Source: Phellopilus nigrolimitatus (lineage: Eukaryota; Basidiomycota; Agaricomycetes; Hymenochaetales; Hymenochaetaceae). From it: a stretch of 64,000 nucleotides of DNA. The position numbers were made by a program, and so were the translations under genes. Position 1 is the stretch's first letter. Each line of letters begins with the position of its first letter. The DNA is taken from the NCBI GenBank assembly GCA_021029095.1, contig JAJOHG010000005.1:1178001-1242000 (forward strand), read 5' to 3'. This document shows positions 47,801 through 58,740 of the stretch, one piece after another. The notes beneath the pieces were generated by a model, which saw only the letters and a program-made list of their open reading frames with translations, was not told the origin of the DNA and ran no database searches.

Positions 47801-49904
47801 TACGACAAACCGGGAGGCGGTCCAAAATTTGGTGGCCCATTAGCTACCCCACTATTCGAGAAAGGGTCAAAGAATCCTCCTCTGACAGACATGCCCGAAC
47901 CACCATCGAGATTTGGAAGAGGCGCGTCAAAATGGTCATCGTCAGGAGCAAGCTTTGGATCCAAGTTGAAGTTAAACCCTCCCGACTCGCCATCACCCCC
48001 AGTGAGGTTTTGCAGTGTACGATCGAGATCTGGGAAAGGACTGAGGGACGTTGAGGGAACTAATGCCTCACGACGATTCATGACATCGTCGAGCAGGGCC
48101 TGAGCTTGCGTCGATATCTGATACGCCGTAGCTGACGCCTCGCGAGTCAAGGACGAGGGCGATTGGACTGTCGATGGCGCAGAAGTACCTGGCGGAGGTG
48201 GCGTCAGTCCAGGAGGAACCGCAGGGAGACCCGGAGGTGCTGCCGGTGGTAGGACTGGCACACTTGGCACCGACAATGCTGGGGATGCAGAGGCAGCTTC
48301 CAGCGAGCCCAAGTCAGATTCAACAGCAACTGAGGACGCGGGTGAACGCGGTGGAAGAGGAGTCTGCGATTCCTTTCTCGGCTTTTGCTGCTTAGCGCTA
48401 GGAAGCGCAGGTACCGGTGTGAAAGGTCGCTGCGGTAGAGATGTCATTGCAGGAGTGGATGGTCGTGATGAAGATGCCTGCGAAGGCGTCTTTGGTCGCG
48501 CTGGCTTCCGCTCTTGCTGCGCTTGCTGCCTACTAGAAGTGACCGGCACACGACTTTCCCCTCCACCAGTACCGGAGCGAGTCGAACGATGACCTCTTCG
48601 AGTTGCCCTTCCAGGAGATGTCCCACTGGCGTTCGACAAGGAAGGAATTCCTAAAACAGGCTTCTGACCCCAGCCGGCTGTTCGTGGCAATCCGCCTTTA
48701 AATCGTATATGTCAGCAAATATTATATCTTGAAAAGCGGGTGGCACGAACTGTCTTCAGATTTCTTGCCCGTACCTGTTCGCTGTCGACTCTCAGTGTCT
48801 TTCATGGTATGTTTTCTAGCAAAGTATTAATGTCAGCGAACCAACAACATGTGCAAGTACACCCACAAAGTTGTTAAGTCCTCCTTGGTGAAGCAATCTT
48901 TCTCATCTCCCCACTCGTGGAGGTCCATGCAACCGTGATTAGTGCAAGAAACACCGCGCAGAAATGCGATACAGTACTTGGTGGTCCCGTAGCTTGCTCG
49001 CATGACATCGCCACCGCCACTAGGCGAGGACGTCCCATCGACAGCTGCAATAGCCCGGGCGGCGTCTTCGCGTCGGTAGTATGATATATACAAACCGAGG
49101 ATAGGAGATTGCCCACCGGAGGGTGTACGCTTCACGAGAAGGATCTTTGTGATCTTCCCATACTGCCCAAAATATTCATTGGAGCGCAGCGTTGGGATCA
49201 ACTGCAGCAAGTCATTAGAAGCTTACATTCGCCATGCACGCAGCATCGACATTACCTCCTCCTTCGCGAACCGCGACCCTAACCCAACGACATACACCAC
49301 GTTGCGCTGTACGACGCGCACATTGACAAGGTGGCGTCTTCCAAGAGCATCGAGATCCTTGCGCTCACGCTCGCGATGCTTCTTCTGCTGTGTCAGGCGC
49401 TTGTGACTGAAGCACAGACGAACTATGAGCCAAGTAAGTCGTGTGGCGAGGTGAATTACTTACTCCTCTTTGGCAATAGGTTTGAACTGAACAGCCTCAT
49501 CAGAATACTCGCGGCGACACGCCGGGCAGCGGCCATTGAGGTTTTCTTTGATATGGTGCCAACAGAAGCGACAAATCTTCGTATATATATTTCAGATGCA
49601 GTTGTCGGTCGTGCATGCTGAAAAACTGACCTGGTAACCACAGGGACACGGTTTGAAATTCAAGTCTGAAACATCCATCTCCTCGAGACATAGAGGGCAC
49701 TCTGCATCCTCCTGAGCATGCTGCAGATGTTAGCGTTCTCCAAACAGAATCTGGAGACTATGAACAGAAACTCACAGCTTCATCGTCGCTCCAGTACGCG
49801 TCTTGCACCCCAGCCAACACGTACGACTTTGATTGGGACGGTGGAATGTGGCTGTTATGGACAACGGGGGCGGGCAGCGAAGGGTGCAATTTCGATACGG
49901 ACAT
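44809..49904 (-). CDS. NOT4: CCR4-NOT ubiquitin ligase subunit NOT4
   Basis: NOT4 is the RING E3 ligase of the CCR4-NOT complex, involved in mRNA decay and co-translational quality control. The start MSVSKLHPSLPAPVV is at 49904. Exon 2 carries the C4C4 RING start CPLCLEEMDVSDLNFKPCPC near 49640-49700. A short RRM follows (SNEYFGQYGKITKILLVKRT, YYRREDAARAIAAVDG; 49010-49200), then a C3H-type finger with CIAFLRGVSCTNHGCMDLHE (near 48910-48970). The region 47170-48690 is Pro/Ser-rich and low in complexity. A charged coiled coil of AEKERLAKVKAEEKERVAK type spans about 45950-46270. The C-terminal helical block (LLETLTQTMSDLVQLLPQTT, RWMEIQ-like KWMEIQLAKLEELHRD) ends MLSFKP at 44809. The total, about 1500 aa, is longer than yeast Not4 (587 aa), as in other basidiomycetes. 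Confidence 0.92.
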
Positions 49905-50157
49905 GGTGGATGAGTAGAGTGGAGGACGGAAAGCAACTGATGAAAGACGGCGAGGCAGAGAGGTGCCTGTTTGGTTCATTTCCCACGGTGCCGTACATAC
50001 TATACCAACGCCTATATGCACTACCAAAATATTCGATTTTATAATGATTTTATGTTGCTTAGGACAAAGATGCTCTTTAGAATCAATACTCCATCTCGAC
50101 ATAATTACACCCTTAAATTGCTACTGTACATAGCATGGAAGCAAAACAAAGCAGAGA

Positions 50158-50784
50158 TTATAAGTCAAAGTCAAAGTCATCATCTTCAATTTCCCTTCTC
50201 CGTTGATACTGAAAGAACAAAGATTGGTATGAGTAGATGCGGTAATCAACACTGAAGTTTTATACCAGTATAGCACCCTTTGCACCAGATTTTGGCTGCG
50301 CATCCTCAGCCTGCGTAGACGGATTACTATCACAGCCCATGAACGAGTATAGCCCCCATATACACTTACCTGCTCCAACAACCCAATAAGCTGCTTCTCT
50401 CCGATGCGCCCTGGTAATTGTCCTGATTGTGCCATCCGTAACAAGATACCTTCAATCTGACGTGGACCGTACAGGACTGACGAGTGCTATACGCGCGACT
50501 AAGGAAATGACATAGTTCAATCAGATCTCGTTCCAGATCGGATTTCTTTCCAGTATGAGCAGAGTTGGAATTGAGCACTCACGACGTTCTCGAGCAGCAG
50601 AATCGAGCACGGTAGCTAGCAAATCTCGCCGCATCTGCTCCTCGGTCGCCCGCTTCGCGTCAGCTTCGGGGTCATTGGCGCCTGCAGTAGGCAGGCCTTG
50701 TGGCGTTCCAGGAGATCCGGAACCACCTTGACGCAGCTGCTGCAGTCGTGCTGCTTTGATCGCTTCCAGTTCCTGGTCATCCAT
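50158..50784 (-). CDS. PDCD5: PDCD5-family DNA-binding protein
   Basis: PDCD5/TFAR19 proteins are small conserved three-helix proteins; in animals they are linked to apoptosis and to the CCT chaperonin, and the fungal role is poorly defined. The start MDDQELEAIKAARLQQLRQG at 50784 is the typical N-terminal helix. A Gly/Ser/Pro linker follows, then ATEEQMRRDLLATVLDSAAR ahead of the first intron. The next exons give ERLSRIALV-like residues, SRQIEGILLRMAQSGQLPGR and IGEKQLIGLLEQ. The last exon reads YQRRREIEDDDFDFDL with stop at 50158-50160, the acidic DDDFD tail being diagnostic. Three or four introns. It lies upstream of NOT4 on the same strand. Confidence 0.92.
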
Positions 50785-51382
50785 AGTGTCGGCGAATGAG
50801 TGCTTTCAGGCAAGGTGTTTGCGGAAAGCAAGTAGTAAATCTCCCCGCCACCGCGCCGAAGATGGAAACGATCCACGCGCCATGCTAATTGAAGCTGCTG
50901 CAAAGCTTCACCTCTTCCTGTTACTTACTCTCCTGTTATAATTGTGTGGCTCTGCCTTTCTTTCCAAAAGGCGACGAATTTTAGAGTATCTCGCGTGTTT
51001 GTTTTCTTTACTGCCGAGGCGTCAAGGTTGCAGATCATAGGGATATGTGGTATGTAGACCACAAATTCGTATGGTACATATATCGAAGCTTGCGTCATTA
51101 AATGATACGGTGCTTACAATGCTTTGGAGGATATTGTGCAGGAGGTTCTACTGAACACATTACGATTGTGTATGTCAGTAAGTAACGAACGAAGGACACG
51201 TACACCGCAGAGCAAGATACATGTATATCAACGAGCGCAACATTTGTTCTGAGCACGAACTTCAAAATTGTCCCCATCCATTCCGTAAACGTGACGAAAG
51301 ATTGCTTATAGTTGTACGAATACACATGTTGACATCGCGTGCACATCATGTTTTCGTTCAAGCCAGTCTTTTGATTCTGCGT
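50785..51382. other. Intergenic
   Basis: About 600 bases in which I see no gene. It contains the PDCD5 promoter side (CT-poor, with no clear TATA). Confidence 0.4.
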
Positions 51383-51585
51383 CAGAGCGTCAATGACCTC
51401 GTGCCGTGAACGGTGTACCGCTTGAGTACGATGTTTGCTGGATTTATCGTGTAAAGGGCAAGTGACGCGAGATCGAGGTCAACGATACACCATTCACGCC
51501 CCTGACCCCATACGAAATCAAAGCCAAAGTTAGGAAACTTTACATAAGATTTCCTCTTTTTTTCTGTCCTGAAGGTCAGGCAGAG
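51383..51585 (-). CDS. Terminal exon of an unassigned gene
   Basis: On the minus strand an exon after the acceptor TTCGCAG (51586-51588) encodes about 66 residues with clear protein character: KKRKSYVKFPNFGFDFVWGQ, GREWCIVDLDLASLALYTIN and PANIVLKRYTVHGTRSLTL, then TGA. The composition is unlike random sequence and the other frames are worse. Upstream exons are not certain. Candidate coding pieces lie at 51643-51780 (two competing frames) and 51814-52059 (TDDYDRDATKYWGRIGETRT). A 258 aa frame at 51974-52750 is open but has little protein character. I could not connect them to a known family. The gene may be degraded or lineage-specific. Confidence 0.4.
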
Positions 51586-52099
51586 CTGCGAAGCGCATTC
51601 AAAAAGTATGTACTTACACCTAGCGATCGAACACGATTGTGAGCAGTCCTCCTGACTGGATTTTGTACCAGTACGACAAGAACAAGAACAATAAGCGGCC
51701 TGAGCCTATTGTTTTGTTCTTGGATTCGGTGTTGATAAACAAGGTCATAAATGGGGAATGCATGACTTCTTGTCCGGAATACGCTCGAAGCTTTGCAGTT
51801 CATTTTGTGGTCATTATTTGTCCGACTCTGGCTTCCAAGCACTGAGGGTCGTCGGCTTCAGACAATGTTTAAACCTAATAATAGCAGTCCTCGTCGTTTT
51901 AGGATCTTCATAACGCTGTTCCGTGCGCGTTTCTCCGATACGACCCCAGTATTTAGTGGCGTCCCGGTCATAATCATCGGTTCCTCGGTTGTTGTAAAAC
52001 GCCAGCGATGAGCAGGCCATCCGTATAGGAATGGTATTCGCTCGAATTCGCATTCGCATTCGCCCAGTCGTGCACGTCCAGACTAGTAGAGCGGTCAGC

Positions 52100-53386
52100 T
52101 AGAGTTTTGCCGGAGCCGAGTACGAAGTTCAGCCCAGCGCGAAGCGTGCCAAACTCACGTGATGAACAATTTCGAATTGCCCATTTCGAAGTCGACCTCC
52201 CGACACAGTGACCGCTTGTGTGTTTCAGCGTGAGAAATTCGATTTGTAGATTGGATAATTGCGATCTCTCGGGCAGCGCTGATACCTCACCTCCAACTGT
52301 TGGAATATGCATCGCGTTCTTCGCGCTCAAAAAGGAAGTCGTCGGAAACTGCGTCGGAACGGGCTCATCTGTTGGACAACATTTGCCCGGGTCCGCAAAG
52401 CTGTTCATCACCTCACTGGAGCGGCGTCCCGCGGAAATACGGATGCTGACGGTGGGATTGTGGCGGTTTGTTTTCTTAGATTCGGAACTCTGGGGTTGTT
52501 CGTTCCCGACACGCGATGGGACATGTTCGCGATTAACCTGGGGAAGGGTCGGCTTCGCTCGAGAATCGATCAAGGCTACGGATTTGAGATGGGGGAATGG
52601 ATCGTGTATAGGGCGCGCCTGAAAGTCACCGGATCGATGGGCATCATGGTATGGGCCTTGTATTGCTCCTTTGACGCTTATAAAAATAATCTCTGCGCGG
52701 GGTATGTCGGTCAGTCGCAAATAGCATTTGACATGGGAAAAATGATTCATTTTTCAGGGATGCGTATGCCTCGGGAAAGAGGTGAGAAACCGTAGCTCCT
52801 CCAGAAATGGGTGCTTTCACTATACCGTTTACGCGTCATCTTGAAGAGGTCTTCGGAACAATAGGACACAATGCTCGCATGGTCGGTCCGTGCATTCTTA
52901 TAAGCCTAGGCTGACTATCAGAACATTGCAGAATAGAATTCCAGCGACTTGTGACTCGCAGTCTTTTTGTTCTTTTGCCGAATGAAGAGGAAGGGAACAC
53001 ACTTGTACGTCGTATGGGTATGGGGCCACTGTTGTATCGCATGGCTTCTTTGCATTACATACGTCAAACTGACGGCTATACCGAGTAATACCTGCCCAAT
53101 ACAACATGGATCGGACAACAAAAAGTGTACGAAACCGGCTTGTCTCGAGGTAAAAGAACAATAAGTGAAAGCTTCCGCTCGGGGCCGGCTATTTGTAGGT
53201 CCACGGCGAGATCCGCATTCACGTGGCGCGAGCAAGACCGCTATGGTGGTCCTTGTACTCCCTGGACTCACATCCTTTGCTTAAATACTCCGGCCTTCTT
53301 CCCCCATGTCTCCCTTCACGACTGCTCTGATATTTCTATATTTTTGTCCTCGCCCACGCTCCTCCTATTAGATTATATATCGCCGG
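52100..53386. other. Unresolved region, no gene assigned
   Basis: Long open frames overlap on both strands (51974-52750 minus; 52218-52622 and 52307-52795 plus) without motifs or convincing splice structure. It may contain 5' exons of the gene ending at 51383. The stretch 52800-53386 holds nothing recognisable except AT-rich promoter-like sequence just before the next ATG. Confidence 0.3.
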
Positions 53387-54215
53387 ATGCCTCATATCTT
53401 TCACCAAAAACACCATGGACATGCTCTGAGCGAGAAGGCGCTCAACGCTATTGCTGTCAGCGTGAGTACCCTCGAAATATCTTGCTGGACTGCCGCTAAA
53501 TAACTGAAAATTTTGCAGTTGCATGAGGATATTCTAACTGGCACGCACAAGGTCTCATACCGGCCAGGCAAAAAGTGGGACTTTGAAGGATGCACGGAAA
53601 ATGCACCCATAGACGTCAGCCTCGCTATGCCGCCTCATCGGCCACGGTTACAACCAGAAAATCATCGCACGGGCATGTCCCTCAGCAGTAAATCGGGTCC
53701 CGTCCGCGTGAAGGTGGTAAGTCTTCACATATCCTTGCGTTCCCCTGAGTTTTCCCTCACCTCTTATTTGCAAACAGTGTCGACACGCACTCAACCGCCC
53801 CTTTCACCTCTCGATCGCAGGCGGCCAGTCTGCCTCCACGGTCATCTGGGTGCCCTCAAACTTCGCCGGCTTTATCACATGTGCACCTGGCGTCCGCACG
53901 CTCTCCTTCTCTGCGCATTTTGTTGAACACGTGCTGCCCCACGCGCGCGTGAATGTGCCCGGCGGCGCCCCGCGCGGATGGGCAGGCGACGAGATCGAGG
54001 TGGCAGCCAGCGGGCGCGTCGTGTTCCGCGTATGGGACGTGTTCGCGAAGACCCCTGAGCCCGATGCAGATGGCGCGCAGATCCAGAAGCGCGCGGGCGA
54101 CGTCTGGCGAAAGGTATTTGGCAGCCCCGCTGCCACGGGCGAGAAGTGTCTCATGCGAACGCCAAGCATGTCGACGTGGAACTGGGACTTCCTCATTGAA
54201 GACGATGAAAACTGA
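53387..54215 (+). CDS. DUF7330-type protein
   Basis: This is a fungal beta-rich domain of unknown function that is common and multicopy in Agaricomycetes. The ATG at 53387 opens MPHIFHQKHHGHALSEKALN. The first intron (donor GTGAGT) leads to LHEDILTGTHKVSYRPGK. The second exon ends GPVRVKV and the second intron ends in aacag before CRHALNRPFHLSIAGGQSAS. The core continues TVIWVPSNFAGFITCAPGVR, the stretch that in related proteins reads as a repeated beta strand, then VRTLSFSAHFVEHVLPHARV and WAGDEIEVAASGRVVFRVWD. It ends NWDFLIEDDEN at 54215. Length is about 230 aa. No signal peptide or membrane segment. The family assignment is from memory of its strand pattern. Confidence 0.65.
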
Positions 54216-54501
54216 TGTCTCATGTGATTTCTAAATCATGTTATCTTCTTCGTTCTTCGTTTCCAGCCTATGGATCCTTACTTCGGCACTTCGTTCACCA
54301 TACAGCTTTCGACAAAAACCGCATATGTATACTCAGCACTCACCACACTCACCACTGTATCGATAGTCACTAGCTCTTGCATCCTTCCTATGTTCATGTT
54401 GGATAGTAGATATGCGTCCTACGTCTTGTCATTACAAAAAATAAATCAATCCCGAAAAATATAATAAAAATACCATAAAGAAGGAACAATGCCACGAAAG
54501 A

Positions 54502-55737
54502 CTACCGCTTCGTTTTCTTTTTCGTCACCTTTTTCAAGGCTGTTTGATCTTTCTCGAATTTACCCTTCTTCCTCATCGGCTCGTCCCCGCCATCTACATC
54601 CTCCCGACTCCTCATCCTCGATCTTGTCAGCACATCGCCCTTCTTGCCGCGTTGGCGCAGCTCCTCATATCCATCACCTACTGCACCGTCCCGGCGGCGG
54701 CCCACTGCCTTCAACACATCTGCAAATTCATCGTCGAGGCCCACACCGCGACGGCCCCTTCCCCTTGGGCCCATAGCAGCTCCGGCGCCAGTCCCACCGA
54801 GCGCGATGTCCTCTTCATCCCGCCGCCGGCGCTGAGCATCCTTCTTTTTCATCACGAGGCGAGTGAAGTTCTCCTCCTCAAACTCCGTCATGCGCGCGAG
54901 CTCCCGCGCACGCGCGGACTGCAACGCCGGAGCGCCGCCCAGACCGGAAGTCGTCTCGACGTGCGGGTCGAGGTGGCCGAGCTGTGTGAGAGCGGTGGGC
55001 ACGGGTCGCCGGCGCTCCTTTTTGGACCGCCCGGACTCCTCGGTGTATGGCATGGGGGCGAGCTTCGGGGGACGGTAGATGCCATCACGAAGATTTCCTC
55101 CACGATCTGACTCGTCTTCTGACGGCGGGGCGCTTTCCGCATCCTGGTTCATCAGATTTTGCGGGTTGGGGCGGAAAGCGAGAGGATCTGCGGATTAAAA
55201 ACAGGAAGTTAATAATTTAAGTGGGAAAAGGGGTAGACGAGGGAAAGCATGGGACGCACCATCTGCAACCTCCGCTGGGGACTCTTCTGCGAGGCGAAGG
55301 AGCTTTTCGATCTGGTATCGCATCTTGCCTTCCAGCGCTTTCACTTTTTCCAGCACGATCCGGTTCTCGACCATCGAGTCGACGAGGTCTCCCGGCTGCG
55401 AGCCGCGGGGGTCGCGCTCAGCTACGCTGAACAACTGTTGGTTGGATGAGCTCCTATCGGCTAGTGTGTGCCCTAACACACGGTGACCGGAGACGAGAAC
55501 GAGGGATTGAAGGTACGAGAGCATAAGGTGGTGCTTGAGTGAAAGAAGCGATATGCCATCTTTTGTATCGGTGTCTAGCCTATGGTTCGGTGTATAAGAG
55601 CGAGTAAAAGCGTCGGCGTTCATACTGACTTACTGAGTAGAGACTTTTTTAATGGTCTCCCGAGTAGCAGAGATACTGGAGGTCATCCCATTCATGAGAT
55701 CGCGGAATGCCTGCTGATCGACATCGGGTTCTGCCAT
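54502..55737 (-). CDS. LCP5: Neuroguidin / Lcp5 U3 snoRNP processome protein
   Basis: Lcp5, of the Sas10/Utp3/C1D family, works with U3 snoRNA in 18S rRNA processing in the nucleolus. The start MAEPDVDQQAFRDLMNGMTS is at 55737. The second exon gives DGISLLSLKHHLMLSYLQSL and the domain VENRIVLEKVKALEGKMRYQ, followed by IEKLLRLAEES, which is the C1D/Sas10 helix. After the intron near 55160-55260, NQDAESAPPSEDESDRGGNL and GIYRPPKLAPMPYTEE are the conserved post-domain motif. The C-terminal half is basic: ARELARMTEFEEENFTRLVM, KKKDAQRRRRDEEDIALGG, and a final KKVTKKKTKR at 54502, as in yeast Lcp5. It is about 350 aa. It converges with the DUF7330 gene. Confidence 0.92.
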
Positions 55738-56380
55738 AATTCAAATAAAGCTCCTATACAAGACACAGAGGTAAGTATTCTGCAAAGAGAAAAGATCAAA
55801 TAAAAACTGCAGAGATCAGTTAACGGTTTTCTAGGCCGCCGCCCACATTGGGGCGTAATGCGTAACATCGAGGTAAACTCAGAGCCCAGTGCGTTTCATC
55901 TCGAAATACAGGACCAGGTTTTCAGGAGAAGTACTCACAATAATGTTCAGATCACCGTCGTTGTCGTCGTACCATAGAAGTTGTCGCCGGAAGCACAAAA
56001 AAACTAAGGAAACGTTACCAAATACGGATGGCACACCGTGGACACGTGCTGTCGTCGACCGACGCGCCTTGGACGCGCTCGCCATCAACGTCGACGACCT
56101 TACTGTCGCCGAGTCAAACGGTGCTGATAAATTCCAAACTTACTTGCACTGGTGCATAGTAGAGCACTGACTCGAATAATTGGTACTTGGCCGCCTGTTC
56201 ATCTGCACAGGTCGGCACCGCATTCTCCTGGGTTAGAGCGGGATCTTTTATCTGAAGACGACAATGAGCTTATGACTTCGTGTGAACAGCAAGCCGCCCC
56301 CTCCTTCGCTTTCTTCCCTTTCTTAGACCTGCGAGAAACTCCCTTTTTCCTCCTCGACGACAATCCTGGCTTGCTTTGAC
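55738..56380 (-). other. Coding-like segments of an unresolved minus-strand gene
   Basis: Between LCP5 and the T5orf172 locus the minus strand shows plausible exons. One after an AG acceptor at about 56258 reads KDPALTQENAVPTCADEQAA then KYQLFESVLYYAPVQ, ending at a consensus GTAAGT donor (near 56144). A later one reads SATVRSSTLMASASKARRS or, in another frame, VVDVDGERVQGASVDDSTCP. A last one reads RRQLLWYDDNDGDLNIIVST, loosely like a PB1 strand. I could not find a start or a consistent joining of frames, so this is not called as a gene. Confidence 0.3.
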
Positions 56381-58122
56381 TTCAAGTTCGTCAATCTGGA
56401 TCACTTTCGCCGACGCCTCGCTGAGTTTGCTGAGAAGGCGGCCAAGAAGGATGGGTCGCCGGAAACTGACGGCAAGAAACACAAACCAAGGCCACCGCCC
56501 GTGCCTCCCAAGGATGACGCGGACCAGCTCACGGATGTATTTGGCACGTTAAGCGTTTCTGACCGAACAGGGCCGATGACAGGCATTCGTCGGGGGTTTC
56601 AAGTATGTATTTTCTTGCGAAGTCTAGCTTGACATTAGACTGAAGCTCGTTCACAGACATGGTCCAGTAAATACAGACGGAGCGCATGGATATCACCCTT
56701 CTTCGACGTCTTTGGCGTTCCCAGCTCCCAGCCACCTTCCTGCGCCTCCAGCGCCGACCATGGCCATGCCGACGCCTGACTACACGCCCTCACGCACGAT
56801 GCGGCACGCGCTCAACCAGTACGCGGACGGTACCGCTACCCCCAACCGCCTCTCCCCGTATGCGTCTCCACCTCATCTCCCGCCGCGCTCCCACTCCGAC
56901 GAGCCACGCGCTAGCAGCAGCGTGAGCCTCTCGCCAAATAATGAACCCCAACTGATGGTTAGTACGCGCACGCGTCTGCGTGCATCCTCCTCACCTCCCA
57001 GCTCCCCATCGAGCAGGAAGTCGGGAGACAAGCGAACGCAATGTAGCGGGATGACGAAGAAAGGGGAGCAGTGCTCGCGTCAGGTCAAAACGGATCCTCC
57101 GCTTAATGTTGTAGATCCCGATATACCGACGGAGCGGTTCTGCTTCCAACATCGGAAAGAGGTTATGGAGCCTACGGGGTTTTACTTCGCGGAAAGAAAG
57201 CAACAAGCAATGGGTCCTGTTCTGTGGTCAGTTAAAGTATATCGTTTCAACCACGTTATGTAATGTTTATATAGCATCTTTAGACTGGATCCCAGCTTAC
57301 TTGCACCCGGATACACAAGCTGCCCTTCGTGTCGAAATGGAGAAGCCTCAGTCCGCACATGATGAACCCGGATATATCTATACGTTTGAAATCCGAGGTA
57401 CACACGCATTATTCCGCTGTTCAGTTTGGCTATTCACATATTCCGTTTACTGTTATCCTTTCTCTTTCTAGACCCTAAAACACCTTCGGAGATCCACCTA
57501 AAAGTCGGACGTGCAAAGAACCTCGTGAAGCGTATCGACGAGTGGGGTAAGCAGTGCGGGTCGAAGGAGCAAGTCTGCGCGGATGGTGGCCGGGCACCGT
57601 CGACGAGGGCGAAACAAGCCTAATGAAGGGTCGCGTGAAGCCAGGCGAGAAAGGCGCGTGGTGCCACCGCCTCGAGCGACTCGTACATCTTGAGCTCGCA
57701 GATCTCGTTGTACACGCTCCGTACCTGAACAAGAATTTCCCGAATACGCCGCCCCCGGGCTCGCCAGATGAGAGCTCCGCCCCGGGCACACCGACAAAGG
57801 CTGCACGGCGTGCGCCTGGCTCACCCGCACGACTCCGGAAAGGAGGCAAGCCATGCTCTGACTGTAAGTTTGAGTCAGCTCTGCATTCTCCGAACGAGCG
57901 CCGCGCACCATCTGATCACATGCATTTCCTCTCCTTCCATATACTTTTTAAAATTAATGTGATGCGTTATTTCTGCGATTCGCGGCCTCAGGCGGGGCAG
58001 TCCACAAGGAAATTTTCTCCTTTACTCGCCCGGTTAAGGGGAAGTACAAAGGGGAAGAGTGGGAGTTAATTGTGAAGCCCGTCATCGAGAAGTGGGGCGG
58101 CTTTGTCAATGCGTTTGTGTAG
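56381..58122 (+). CDS. T5orf172 (GIY-YIG-like) domain protein with apparent frameshift
   Basis: The T5orf172 domain is a GIY-YIG relative, and fungal members are of unknown function. The conserved body includes DKRTQCSGMTKKGEQCSRQV (Cys-rich knuckle, ~57030), PTERFCFQHRKEVMEPTGFY, WIPAYLHPDTQAALRVEMEK, GYIYTFEIRDPKTPSEIHLK, VGRAKNLVKRIDEWGKQCGS, GWWPGTVDEGETSLMKGRVK, GAWCHRLERLVHLELADLVV and a final EWELIVKPVIEKWGGFVNAF, stop at 58120-58122. Between KEQV and RGWWPG the frame moves by one base (near 57574), as if one base were missing. An upstream exon with NLDHFRRRLAEFAEKAAKKD and PRPPPVPPKDDADQLTDVFG (56380-56602) looks like the N-terminus but its phase-0 donor fits no acceptor in the frame. 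The safe start is ATG 56760. Confidence 0.7.
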
Positions 58123-58613
58123 CGCGAACGCAACGATTCCTGGAGTTGCCGAACGTTGGAATTGGGACGCTTTCATTGGATAAACCTGGACACAAATATC
58201 CTGTACATCGCCGCATATATTTTTTCATCTTTCTCAAGAACACCGCGTTTGGCATCCGTGATGTCCATCCCAGTGCTCGGACTACTCGGACTTCTTTGCC
58301 TCACCTACATAGTTATCTTCTACTGCTTCCACTCTCGAGCACCATCTGTGTTCTTATTGTATCAATACGTCTTCCTTCCAATCATGAGCAATACTTGCAT
58401 TGTTGAGTAACGTATCCAGGGCGATGTGCTTGTATGGAGAACAAAGGCAAGTGATGAACACTAATTGAATATCAAGGCCAACCCGACGCAGTGGGCGGGA
58501 TGCGGCGCTTGCGTGGCAGTGCCCGAATTGGGCTGTGTTTGGTAATTGCAAGTATTTAGACGTGATCGACGTCGGCACCGCTTGAGTGGCTTTGTTCTTT
58601 TGTCCCAAAGGCA
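58123..58613. other. Intergenic
   Basis: About 490 bases. A plus-strand frame at 58156-58410 is hydrophobic (SVMSIPVLGLLGLLCLTYIV) but has no support and lies where the 3' UTR is expected. Nothing else seen. Confidence 0.4.
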
Positions 58614-58620
58614 TATAAAA
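58614..58620 (+). promoter_or_regulatory. TATA box of the cupredoxin gene
   Basis: TATAAAA lies about 127 bases before the ATG at 58741, followed by a CT-rich tract with a T run just before the start, as in strong fungal promoters. Confidence 0.55.
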
Positions 58621-58740
58621 TGCGCGTTGAGGCATTATGGCAGCTCATAATTGACCCTCGTACCTCACGGTTTTTTTCCAAGTCCCGGATAGAAAGTCAC
58701 ATATTCTCTTCTATTTCTGAGGGTTTTTTTATTCCTACAT

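Noticed and set aside
51974..52750. 258-residue minus-strand frame as a stand-alone gene
   Set aside because: The composition resembles random sequence, no homologous motif is visible, and equally long frames occur on the opposite strand. Kept only as possible 5' context of the exon at 51383.
58156..58410. Hydrophobic 84-residue plus-strand frame
   Set aside because: It lies in the expected 3' UTR of the T5orf172 gene; hydrophobicity from a T-rich stretch is not enough evidence for a gene.
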